In this document: positions 9,142-16,500 of the stretch, piece by piece
Numbering within the stretch: position 1 is the first letter of the stretch
Layout of the letters: each line of letters opens with the position of its first letter
Assembly (NCBI RefSeq): GCF_014235765.1
Contig: NZ_JACMYH010000005.1
Span: forward strand, 159,490 to 223,489
Source of the DNA: Pseudomonas baltica
GTDB lineage: Bacteria > Pseudomonadota > Gammaproteobacteria > Pseudomonadales > Pseudomonadaceae
Length of the DNA stretch: 64,000 bases
Direction of reading: 5' to 3'
Notes under the pieces: generated by a model
Database searches by the model: none
What the model was told of the DNA's origin: nothing
What the model saw: the letters and a program-made list of their open reading frames with translations, nothing else
Made by a program: the position numbers and the translations under genes

Positions 9142-9792
9142 ATGCGCAACTTACGTTCTGCATGGGCCGCCAGCCTGGCGCTTGCCGTTGCCATGCCAGC
9201 GTTGTCGGCGTCGACGGTAGATGTGCAAGTGACCGGTACACTGGTCCCCAGCGCGTGCACGCCAAGCATCAGTACTGGCAGCCTGCATTTCGGCACCCTC
9301 AGCACTGCCGACCTCGATGATGATCGGCACACACCGCTCCTCGAACATGCACCCACGCTGACAGTGCGCTGTGGTTCACCTTCCCTCTATGCACTGCGCC
9401 TGATCGACAATCGCGCAGGCTCCGCCTACCCGTCCGGGCTTGCCGGTGGGCTGGGCATGGGCCATACCGCGGCCGGTGAAGCTCTTGGTGCGTATCACCT
9501 GGACATCGTGCCCGCGCGATCCACTATCGACGCTCGTCCTGTGTTTCTCACCCTGGGTGATCACAACGGCAGCCGCTGGAGCACATCCACCGCTCAGCCG
9601 CATGCCTTGCCTGCCCACGGCGCGTTGCTGGGGCTGGTGGATCGGGCAGGCGTCGACACCGGCGCGGTGGCGGTGAAAGTGGCTCAATTGGGACTTCGCG
9701 CTCACGGTATGATCGCGCCGGCGCGAGGCCTGACATTGGTCGATGCCGTGCCGCTGGACGGCCATGTCACCGTGGAAGTCGTGTACCTCTGA
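9142..9792 (+). CDS. DUF1120-type secreted protein, putative fimbrial subunit 1
   Basis: A 216-residue exported protein with a clear signal peptide (cleavage after AMPALSA). The mature part begins with a beta strand (STVDVQVTGTLVPSACTP), then a disulfide-like pair of cysteines, GLGMGHTAAGE and a carboxy-terminal VPLDGHVTVEVVYL. The next plus-strand gene and the C-terminal half of the minus-strand gene end in the same way. This is the DUF1120 pattern, found near chaperone-usher loci. A C-terminal alternating hydrophobic strand ending in a penultimate tyrosine is typical of usher-assembled subunits. The start has GAGG nine bases upstream. Direct evidence that it is a pilin is lacking; the neighbouring chaperone and usher are the argument. 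Confidence 0.8.
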   Translation: MRNLRSAWAASLALAVAMPALSASTVDVQVTGTLVPSACTPSISTGSLHFGTLSTADLDDDRHTPLLEHAPTLTVRCGSPSLYALRLIDNRAGSAYPSGLAGGLGMGHTAAGEALGAYHLDIVPARSTIDARPVFLTLGDHNGSRWSTSTAQPHALPAHGALLGLVDRAGVDTGAVAVKVAQLGLRAHGMIAPARGLTLVDAVPLDGHVTVEVVYL

Positions 9793-9944
9793 CCCCCAAG
9801 ACGGACTCCTGGCGTAATCCTACGTCCGAGGTCATTAATCCTCACGGCATGTGCGTAGAACTGCTCATTTGTTGCTTTGGTTGTCTTGGTCAGAATCCTT
9901 CGAACCCACCGGGCGCTCTTGCCCAGTGAAGAAAAGGATTTTGC

Positions 9945-10601
9945 ATGCACTCTTTAAACCGTCTTGCCTTCGGCCTCATCATGATGAGCGTACTCACACC
10001 GGTCTTGGCCGCCTCTTCGGTGGATATCACCGTCAAGGGCTCGATCATTCCGGGCGGCTGTACGCCGACGCTGAGCAGTGCCGAGTTCGATCACGGCAAA
10101 ATCAGCGCCCGCGACCTCAACGCGACCACGCCTACGTCCTTCGCCACACGCGCCAAGGACGCTACGCTGACTATCACCTGTGAAGCGGCCATGCTTTACG
10201 GCGTTCGATCCATTGACAATCGTGCAAGCTCGGCGTTGACGGACACTCATCGTACCTATCACGGTTTGGGCCACACTGCAGCGGGTGAAAAAATCGGTGC
10301 GCATCTGTTACGCATCGTGCCCGCACGGTCACGAATCGACGAAAAATCCGCTTTTCTGACCGTGGGTACAGGGGACGCGAAGCGCTGGTCGTCGTCTGAA
10401 AGCGAGCCGCGCAGCGTACGCGCCGATGGGTTGCTGGTCGGCTTCACCGACACTCAGGGAAGAACCAGCGGGCCGATCCCCATCAAGAACGCTGTGCTGG
10501 GGCTGAGCTCCTCGATTGTGATCGCGCCGACTCAGGGTCTGACCCTTACCGAGGAGGTCCCGCTGGACGGCGCCGCTACCCTGGAGCTGGTCTACCTTTG
10601 A
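9945..10601 (+). CDS. DUF1120-type secreted protein, putative fimbrial subunit 2
   Basis: A 218-residue paralogue of the preceding gene, with signal peptide (VLTPVLAAS), two conserved cysteines (PGGCTP and TITCEA), GLGHTAAGEKIGAHLLRIVPARSRID and the carboxy-terminal VPLDGAATLELVYL. Identity to the neighbour is high around the HTAAGE and IVPARS blocks, indicating tandem duplication. A 152-bp gap separates the two, so the second may have its own promoter. The start has AAAAGGA about eight bases upstream. The gene is convergent with the chaperone-usher operon, 39 bp away. Confidence 0.8.
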   Translation: MHSLNRLAFGLIMMSVLTPVLAASSVDITVKGSIIPGGCTPTLSSAEFDHGKISARDLNATTPTSFATRAKDATLTITCEAAMLYGVRSIDNRASSALTDTHRTYHGLGHTAAGEKIGAHLLRIVPARSRIDEKSAFLTVGTGDAKRWSSSESEPRSVRADGLLVGFTDTQGRTSGPIPIKNAVLGLSSSIVIAPTQGLTLTEEVPLDGAATLELVYL

Positions 10602-10640
10602 ACCCGCCAAACCCTTTGAACCCGCCCACCTTCGGCTCGG

Positions 10641-11762
10641 CTAGAGGTAAATGATTTCCAGCGTAGCCGAGCCATCAATGGGGGTTTCCTGACGCAGGTC
10701 CAGCAGGCGTGCAGGCGCCAGATGCAGGTCGATGGTCAGCGGTATCGACAGGCCCTGCCAGGCCCCGGGCAATGAGCCGGGGCTGTGCACCCGTTTGAAC
10801 GCACTGAGTCGGCCATCATGCTGCAGCAGCATATCCGGAGCCTGGTGCCATACCTGTGCAGCGCAGTCCCCCGACAGTGCTGAGGACGTTGTACCGTCGC
10901 GCCCGGTTCCCGCGCCCAGGCGCACGGTAAACCCGCCCAGTGGCAAGCCAGTGTGGCCCCGACCGATTCCGAACAGCGCAGGCAACGGCGCAGGCAACCG
11001 TGCGGCGACCGTGCCGGCGCGGTTGTCCACCGCGCGCAGGGCAAAACGAGTCGCCGCATCGCAATCCACCTGCAACGCGGTTTGCCGACTGAACGAGGTA
11101 ATGGTTTCGCGATTCAGTTGTCCCTGGCTGATGCGGCCGAAGTCGACCCGGCCGCCGTCGCTCAGGGCAGGCCTGCAGGCGGCCGGTGCGAATCCGGTTC
11201 GCAAGTGCACTTCGCGGTGCTGCCCGGCGATCTCGAAGGCTCCGTGGGCCTGCCACGTGTGTGCGTCTTTCGAGTCACGTACGGATACGTCGAGCGTGGC
11301 GCTGATTTCCACCTGTGCCGTGAGCTGCCTGCCGCGTACGACGCTGCCGGCGCGTACCGGCTGCAGGGCTCGATCATCTTTCAATACACCAACCCAAGTG
11401 CCGCTGGAAAGGCTCTGCGCAGTGTTTAGCTGCGCCCACTGCACAGGCTGGCCATCGACCGATGCCTGCAGCACGCTCAGTTGGTAGACGCCCAAGCGAC
11501 CCAGCATGAAGCCCTGCGTGGAGGTCTCGGCGGCCCGGTAAACGAGCGTGAGGTTCTGTTCGGCTTCACACACCAGGTTCAGGTTCAGGTGCCTGATCGG
11601 CAATGCCAGCCGACCCGCTGCAGGCTGCAGAGTGGTGCGGTTGTACTGCCCGAAATCGACATCGCCGGGCCCAACTGACAGGTTGCAGCCTTGTGCCCAC
11701 GTGTAGGTCGGTACGGTCAGGGTCATCATCAACAGAGCGGCGGACCATCGATAGCTGTTCAT
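10641..11762 (-). CDS. Two-domain DUF1120 protein, putative fimbrial tip or adhesin
   Basis: A 373-residue exported protein. The signal peptide ends near TYTWAQG. The first half (GCNLSVGPGDVDFGQYNRTTL...) is a beta-rich domain that could be a receptor-binding region. The second half repeats the subunit fold of the two plus-strand paralogues: CRPALSDGGRVDFGRI, RGHTGLPLGGFTVRL and the final TPIDGSATLEIIYL. A two-domain protein encoded last in a chaperone-usher operon is the normal arrangement for a tip adhesin. ATG 11762 lies 10 bases after the usher stop and gives a good signal peptide. The adhesin role is an inference from architecture and position. Confidence 0.78.
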   Translation of the reverse strand: MNSYRWSAALLMMTLTVPTYTWAQGCNLSVGPGDVDFGQYNRTTLQPAAGRLALPIRHLNLNLVCEAEQNLTLVYRAAETSTQGFMLGRLGVYQLSVLQASVDGQPVQWAQLNTAQSLSSGTWVGVLKDDRALQPVRAGSVVRGRQLTAQVEISATLDVSVRDSKDAHTWQAHGAFEIAGQHREVHLRTGFAPAACRPALSDGGRVDFGRISQGQLNRETITSFSRQTALQVDCDAATRFALRAVDNRAGTVAARLPAPLPALFGIGRGHTGLPLGGFTVRLGAGTGRDGTTSSALSGDCAAQVWHQAPDMLLQHDGRLSAFKRVHSPGSLPGAWQGLSIPLTIDLHLAPARLLDLRQETPIDGSATLEIIYL

Positions 11763-11772
11763 ACTGTGGCCT

Positions 11773-14133
11773 TCACTGGGCTGGACACTGTGCCGTCGCC
11801 GTTTCGAAATACGCCTGGGCATCGGCGCGTGCTGCCAGCTCGAAGTCCAACTCGCATGGTTGATCATCCTCGGTGCGGCTCCATAGCCGGGGGTGGCTGT
11901 AGACATTGGGCACGAACACCGCGCCATCTTGCTGAACCAGTGTCACCAGTTGACCCTGATCGTCGGTTACCCCGGCGCCGCGTTTCAGCCGTCGACCTGA
12001 GGTATCGCGTACCTGCAAAAGCACGCGTCGTGTCACCGTCACCGGGAAACTGACCCGCGGGACCGCGCCGCGTGCGGCCTGGATCGTCGCTGCGCCCTGC
12101 TGCACGTCGACGTTGCGCGGCAGCGATGCCGTGGCCACCTGTACATTGCTGCGACCGAACGGCGCCAATTGCGGCAGGACTGCCTGCCCCTGCCGGTCGG
12201 TCCACACCGTGCCGCCGGGGGTGTCGATCTGCACGCCGGCCACATCGCCGAGCTTCAGCAGGCCGAAGGTGTCTTGCAGCGGGTAGGGCGAAAGGGTGAC
12301 GCCTTGGTCGTGCAGCATGACTGCGCCCCGCGCCGCAGCGCTGTAGCCTTGGTTGCCACGGCCATAGCCGGCGTAGCCGAAGTCCAGCTGGGCCGCCCGC
12401 GTCAACGGCGAGACGCCGCCGTTGTAGGTCAGCTCGCCATCGCGACTGGCACGTTCGGCGGCCACCCGGTACTGGACGTGCTCGCTCAGGCGGCCCTGCA
12501 TGCCGCTGCCCAGACGCATGCCGCGGCTATCCTGGCGCGCCGTGGACCGCCAGTTCAAGCCATCGCGCAAGGGCAGGCTGGCGCTCAGGTACAGCGCGTT
12601 GCCCAGCCCGCCGCTGTTGGTGATTTGCCATTGCCCGGTGGCGGTGAGCGACACGTGGCCCACCCGCTTGCCCCAGTCAAGCTGCGCCCGTCCGGATTGC
12701 CTGCCGTCGAAAGCGGTGCTGCTGGACCAGGTGCCGCCCAGGTTGCCCAGCCAGGGATGAGTCCATGCCAGGCCCAGGGCATACTGATGGTGTAGCCGGC
12801 GGGTCCAGTCGACGGGCTGTTTCCAGCTGCTGTCGATCAGCCCGCGGTAGCCGTCACTCTGGCGGCTGGCGCTGAGCATGGCCGACCAGTTCTGGCTGAG
12901 CTGCTGATCCAGGCTCAAGCTACCCAGCCATCCGCTACTGCTCGGCTCACGGGCCCGGGCAAGCTGCACCAGGGCCTGCAGGCGCGAGCCGTCCCAGGGT
13001 TGCAGATTCAACCCGGCGCCACCGGCGCTGTAGTCCTGGGCAAGCAGGGTGCCGCTGCTGACACTGGTCGAAGGCGCCAGTGGATAGCTGGCGCTGGCGC
13101 TCAACACCCAAGGTTGCTCGACATCGCGGCCACTGTCCCTGAGCTGGCCGATGCCCAGCGCAAACCCACGGGCAGGCAAGTCCAGGCCCAGCGTGGCGGC
13201 CAGTACGGTAAAGGTACGGCGCTCGCCGCCGGCCTCGATCACCGTGACGTCCACGTCCCTGCGTCGATCCAGTTGCGCGATGTGGGTCAGTTCGAAAGGT
13301 CCGGCGGGCACCACTGTCGAGTAGATCAGCACCCCGCCTTGCCGCACATCGACCCGTGCCTGAGTGGCGGCGATACCCTGAACACGAGCCCCGCCATTGC
13401 CTTCGCTCAAGGCCGGTTCGCTCAGCCACTGGACACCTGTGACCTGCGCGCCGGCCATCACGGCGTTGCTCAGGTTGATCTGGCCCAATTGCAGCATGGC
13501 CTGTTGGTCGCCGAAGGTACGCTGGGCGTAGGCCTCCAGGTGCTGCCAGCTGGCCGCGCCCTGCACCGAGCTGTAGAACTGGCGACTGCGCAGCACCCAG
13601 TCGCCCGCATTGATGCCCGCTTCGGTATTGGCAGACAGAAACCGGCTGCGCTGGCCATCGAATTCGTTATACAGACCTTGCGCATCGTAGTTGAGCAGGC
13701 CGGCGATGCCGCCACGGGTGAACGCCGAGAGGTCTGCCGGCGCGATGCGCAAGGCATGTGCAGGCACCAGCAGTTTCACTTCGCCGGTTTGCGGCAGCGC
13801 CTCGATCAGGGTTTCGGGAAATTGCCGGACGAAGTCGGAACAGCTTTGCGCCGTGCCGAGCAATTCGCCCGCCGCCCGCACGGGTTGGTCGATGCACAGG
13901 ACGCCGGCGCCGTCGAATCGGGCGTTGACAATGCCTTTGGATTGACCGTTGACCGACAGGCGAACGGCATGCAGGCCTTCGGTGAAGCGCGCCGTCTGCC
14001 CGAGATAGATCGCCAGGCTGGGATCGATGCCGCGCAGGCGCAGGGTCTCGTCGTCGAACGTGCTCGCCACCGCCCACTCCGTGCACAAGGCCAGGCTCAA
14101 GGCCGGCCAGGCATGGCTGGGCTGCGTTGCCAT
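11773..14133 (-). CDS. Fimbrial outer-membrane usher protein
   Basis: The usher is the outer-membrane pore through which chaperone-bound subunits are assembled into a surface fibre. After a signal peptide (ending near EWAVAS) come the N-terminal domain, a long beta barrel with the plug region (ARVDVRQGGVLIYSTVVPAGPFELTHI) and the C-terminal domains with PGGTVWTDRQGQAVLPQLAPF. The plug motif VPAGPFEL is diagnostic. The length of about 786 residues is slightly short for FimD/PapC proteins (800-880). I chose ATG 14133, which overlaps the chaperone stop as TGATG; a TTG one codon earlier is the alternative. It is the middle gene of chaperone-usher-tip. Confidence 0.92.
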   Translation of the reverse strand: MATQPSHAWPALSLALCTEWAVASTFDDETLRLRGIDPSLAIYLGQTARFTEGLHAVRLSVNGQSKGIVNARFDGAGVLCIDQPVRAAGELLGTAQSCSDFVRQFPETLIEALPQTGEVKLLVPAHALRIAPADLSAFTRGGIAGLLNYDAQGLYNEFDGQRSRFLSANTEAGINAGDWVLRSRQFYSSVQGAASWQHLEAYAQRTFGDQQAMLQLGQINLSNAVMAGAQVTGVQWLSEPALSEGNGGARVQGIAATQARVDVRQGGVLIYSTVVPAGPFELTHIAQLDRRRDVDVTVIEAGGERRTFTVLAATLGLDLPARGFALGIGQLRDSGRDVEQPWVLSASASYPLAPSTSVSSGTLLAQDYSAGGAGLNLQPWDGSRLQALVQLARAREPSSSGWLGSLSLDQQLSQNWSAMLSASRQSDGYRGLIDSSWKQPVDWTRRLHHQYALGLAWTHPWLGNLGGTWSSSTAFDGRQSGRAQLDWGKRVGHVSLTATGQWQITNSGGLGNALYLSASLPLRDGLNWRSTARQDSRGMRLGSGMQGRLSEHVQYRVAAERASRDGELTYNGGVSPLTRAAQLDFGYAGYGRGNQGYSAAARGAVMLHDQGVTLSPYPLQDTFGLLKLGDVAGVQIDTPGGTVWTDRQGQAVLPQLAPFGRSNVQVATASLPRNVDVQQGAATIQAARGAVPRVSFPVTVTRRVLLQVRDTSGRRLKRGAGVTDDQGQLVTLVQQDGAVFVPNVYSHPRLWSRTEDDQPCELDFELAARADAQAYFETATAQCPAQ

Positions 14134-14861
14134 CAAGGCAAGGCTCTGTGCAGGGTTGTTCGCTGGGGGGCTACGGCAAACCCGTAGACGGTGGCGGGGC
14201 TGAAAACAACCTCACTGTCTGCGGCCGCCGAGGGATGGCTCGCGAGCACCAGCCGGTCACCGGGCAACAGGTAGCTGCGCGGCAATTGCCAGGGCGTCTG
14301 GCTGGGCAGGCTGTGCAGCTCCTGGGCCATGCGCACGACATAGGGAGAGGGATTGCTGACCACCATGTGCCCATCGTGCAGGGACCAGCGCAGGCCTTTC
14401 CAGGGTTCGGCGTTTCTTGCCAGGCCTTTGGGGTGAAGGATCACCGGCAGGTTCTGCCGTACGTTCACCGACACTCGCGCCTCTCCCGGTTTGCCGGGTT
14501 GGCCGGCCTGGGCCAGGCCTTCGAAGATGACCCTTTTCAGGCGCTGGGTGGTCAGCGGCTCTGGATTCGACAGAATGAAGCGCACCAGCTGTGACTCGCC
14601 GGCTTCGACCCTCGACAGTGGAGGGGTAACGAACAGCAGCGATGCGCTGTCCTCGGGGATGTGTTCGAGCGTGACGTGCAGCAGGGCCGGACTCGGGTCG
14701 CTGTTGGTGACCTTGATGGCGGCTTCGGCTTGCCCTTCGTAGACGATGACTACCGAAGTTTCCGGGATCATGCCGTCGGCGTGAAGGCCGGGGCTGCAGG
14801 TCAGTACGGTGGTCACGCCCAGATACAGGGACAGGAGCGGGAAGGGGCGGCGGCGGTTCAT
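14133..14861 (-). CDS. Periplasmic fimbrial chaperone
   Basis: This PapD/FimC-like chaperone would bind fimbrial subunits in the periplasm and donate a strand to complete their fold. The 242-residue product has a signal peptide (TVLTCSPGLHADG) and two immunoglobulin-like domains. The first contains TSVVIVYEGQAEAAIKVTNS and TPPLSRVEAGESQLVRFIL, corresponding to the family's PP..R.....Q..R motif. The second contains WSLHDGHMVVSNPSPYVV, corresponding to L.V.NPTPYY. ATG 14861 has GGAG six bases upstream. It is the first gene of the minus-strand operon; upstream lies a 372-bp stretch with REP elements and no other gene. Confidence 0.88.
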   Translation of the reverse strand: MNRRRPFPLLSLYLGVTTVLTCSPGLHADGMIPETSVVIVYEGQAEAAIKVTNSDPSPALLHVTLEHIPEDSASLLFVTPPLSRVEAGESQLVRFILSNPEPLTTQRLKRVIFEGLAQAGQPGKPGEARVSVNVRQNLPVILHPKGLARNAEPWKGLRWSLHDGHMVVSNPSPYVVRMAQELHSLPSQTPWQLPRSYLLPGDRLVLASHPSAAADSEVVFSPATVYGFAVAPQRTTLHRALP

Positions 14862-15082
14862 TGGGTTCTCCAGGCAGGATGCGCAATGGGAGCTGCAGCC
14901 ACGCCTTCCCTGGCGTTGTGGCACCGGGAAGATGTTGTGGGAATGTCGGGCTGCGACGGGGCAGCGGTATCGTAAAAGCAATTCGTCCCTTCGCAGCTCG
15001 GACCCTTCTGCAAAGGGGAGGTGAAAGGGTTGCAGGCTTCGTAGGACAGATGGGAGTGCATCTGGCGGACCGTGCTGCGCCC

Positions 15083-15222
15083 TTCGCGGCCACGGACCGC
15101 TCCTACGGCGGAGCGAGGGGCGGCGCATGTAATCGTAGGAGCGGTTATCAGCCGCGAAGCAGACGCCGCGGCGCATCTGGCGGACCGCGGTGCGCCCTTC
15201 GCGGCCACGGACCGCTCCTGCG
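15083..15222. repeat. Cluster of three REP elements
   Basis: Three copies of the TTCGCGGCC..GACCGCTCCTACG palindrome lie at 15083-15107 (forward), 15134-15158 (reverse) and 15198-15222 (forward). They fill much of the 372-bp gap between the chaperone start and the spermidine-synthase-like gene. The rest of the gap must hold the promoter of the chaperone-usher operon; I see no other gene in it. Confidence 0.75.
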
Positions 15223-15233
15223 GCGCAGTGGGT

Positions 15234-15914
15234 TCAGATTTTCTGGGCGATCCAGATGGTATGGCGGGTGCCCTTGTTACCGTGGGCGAAAACCTGCACT
15301 TCTTCGGCCTTGAAGCCGGCCTTGCGCAGTTTGTCGCTGAACTGGCGGTCGGCGCTTGCCGACCACACGGCGAGAACACCCTTGGACCTCAAGGCTTTCG
15401 CGCAGGCCGCCAGGCCACCGCTCGAATACAGCCAGCTATTGGCCTTCTGGGTCAGGCCTTCGGGGCCATTGTCCACATCCAGCATGATCGCGTCGAAACC
15501 GGCCGGCTCGGCCTGCAGCACCTTGGCCACGTCTTCCAGGCGGATGACGGTGCGCGGATCGGCCAGGGGGTTGCCGGCTTTTTCGCCCAACGGCCCGCGG
15601 TTCCATTCGACCACGCCCGGGACCAGTTCGGCGACCACCACCTCGGCGGTCTTGCCCAGGTGCTTGAGCGCCGAAGCCAGGGTGAAACCCATGCCCAACC
15701 CGCCGATCAGCACCCGCGAGTTCGGTCGCCCGGCCACCTTGCGGCAGGGGATCTCGGCCAGGGCGTCTTCGGAACCGTGCATGCGGGTGTTCATCAGTTG
15801 CCCGCCGTCACCGCCCTGGATCTTGATGACGAAGTCTTCGCCGTACTCGAACAGGCAGAGCGCACCGCCGTTGTCGGGGATCGGTGTGGTGTCGAGCAGT
15901 ACGAAGCGTTTCAT
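15234..15914 (-). CDS. Spermidine-synthase-like methyltransferase-fold protein
   Basis: The 226-residue product has the class I methyltransferase core seen in polyamine synthases: RVLIGGLGMGFTLASALKHL near residue 70, VVVAELVPGVVEWN, then DAIMLDVDNGPEG near residue 145. The aspartate of the DVDNGP block takes the place of the catalytic acid of aminopropyltransferases. It lacks the N-terminal beta hairpin of true SpeE. It may therefore act on another substrate; the reaction is unknown. The protein is probably cytosolic. The gene stands alone on the minus strand, with GGAGG upstream of ATG. Confidence 0.7.
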   Translation of the reverse strand: MKRFVLLDTTPIPDNGGALCLFEYGEDFVIKIQGGDGGQLMNTRMHGSEDALAEIPCRKVAGRPNSRVLIGGLGMGFTLASALKHLGKTAEVVVAELVPGVVEWNRGPLGEKAGNPLADPRTVIRLEDVAKVLQAEPAGFDAIMLDVDNGPEGLTQKANSWLYSSGGLAACAKALRSKGVLAVWSASADRQFSDKLRKAGFKAEEVQVFAHGNKGTRHTIWIAQKI

Positions 15915-15999
15915 CGGTCAATCTCGGAAGGAGGACAAGGTAGTGCCATGGTAGTAGCCTGTGTCATCGGAACAGGCAGTCAGGCCTTGGGGGTGTTCA

Positions 16000-16278
16000 A
16001 TGAAGTTGCGCAGTGTATCGGTCTTTGCATGTGTTGCCCTGTGTGCCGGTGTCGCATCGGCCTCGTCGCTGCCCCCGGGGTCGCCGGGTACACCCACGCC
16101 AACCCCCTATCCACAGGTTACCGTGCCGTCGACCCATGGCGGCGAGGGCATGAGCAATTCGCCGCCGCTGCTGCCGCCCATACCGTTGCCTGCGCCACCC
16201 AAGGCCGAGAACGTCCCCGAACCGGAGCGTCAGGACACGCCGCCAACCCCGGTCAAGCCTAAATCCCCCGGCGGTTGA
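16000..16278 (+). CDS. Small secreted proline-rich protein
   Basis: A 92-residue product with a signal peptide (VFACVALCAGVASAS). The mature part has roughly one residue in three as proline, for example PGTPTPTPYPQVTVP and LLPPIPLPAPPKAENVPEPE. There is no known domain. Such segments are extended and may span the periplasm or bind the cell wall. ATG 16000 follows GGGGG. A GTG at 15961 is in frame but would spoil the signal peptide. The function is unknown. Confidence 0.55.
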   Translation: MKLRSVSVFACVALCAGVASASSLPPGSPGTPTPTPYPQVTVPSTHGGEGMSNSPPLLPPIPLPAPPKAENVPEPERQDTPPTPVKPKSPGG

Positions 16279-16311
16279 TCGCGTTTTCCCTGGCATACCG
16301 CATTCTCCGCC

Positions 16312-16469
16312 GACGCGGCTCGCGCCGCTGCTACAGGGGGATACAGGCCACCTGCAACGCCACGGCCCTTGTAGCAGCGGCGCAAGCCGCGTCCGCGTTC
16401 ACCGCGTCCCTTCAGGCCCACCGCATCCGATGCGCCGCGAACCCTGTAGCAGCGGCGCAAGCCGCGTCC
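16312..16469. repeat. Cluster of three REP elements of a second family
   Basis: TGTAGCAGCGGCGCAAGCCGCGTCC-type palindromes occur at 16312-16335 (reverse), 16370-16394 and 16445-16469 (forward). The flanking CACCGCGTTCCTTCAGGC is also repeated after the last two, so the repeat unit is larger than the palindrome, about 75 bp. This family differs in sequence from the GTAGGAGCGG family found elsewhere in the window. The 222-bp gap holds nothing else I can recognise. Confidence 0.7.
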
Positions 16470-16500
16470 GGGCTCACCGCGTTCCTTCAGGCACGCCACA

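Noticed and set aside
14134..14136. TTG as the usher start
   Set aside because: The adjacent ATG at 14133 overlaps the chaperone stop as TGATG, the standard coupled arrangement, so the TTG is not needed.
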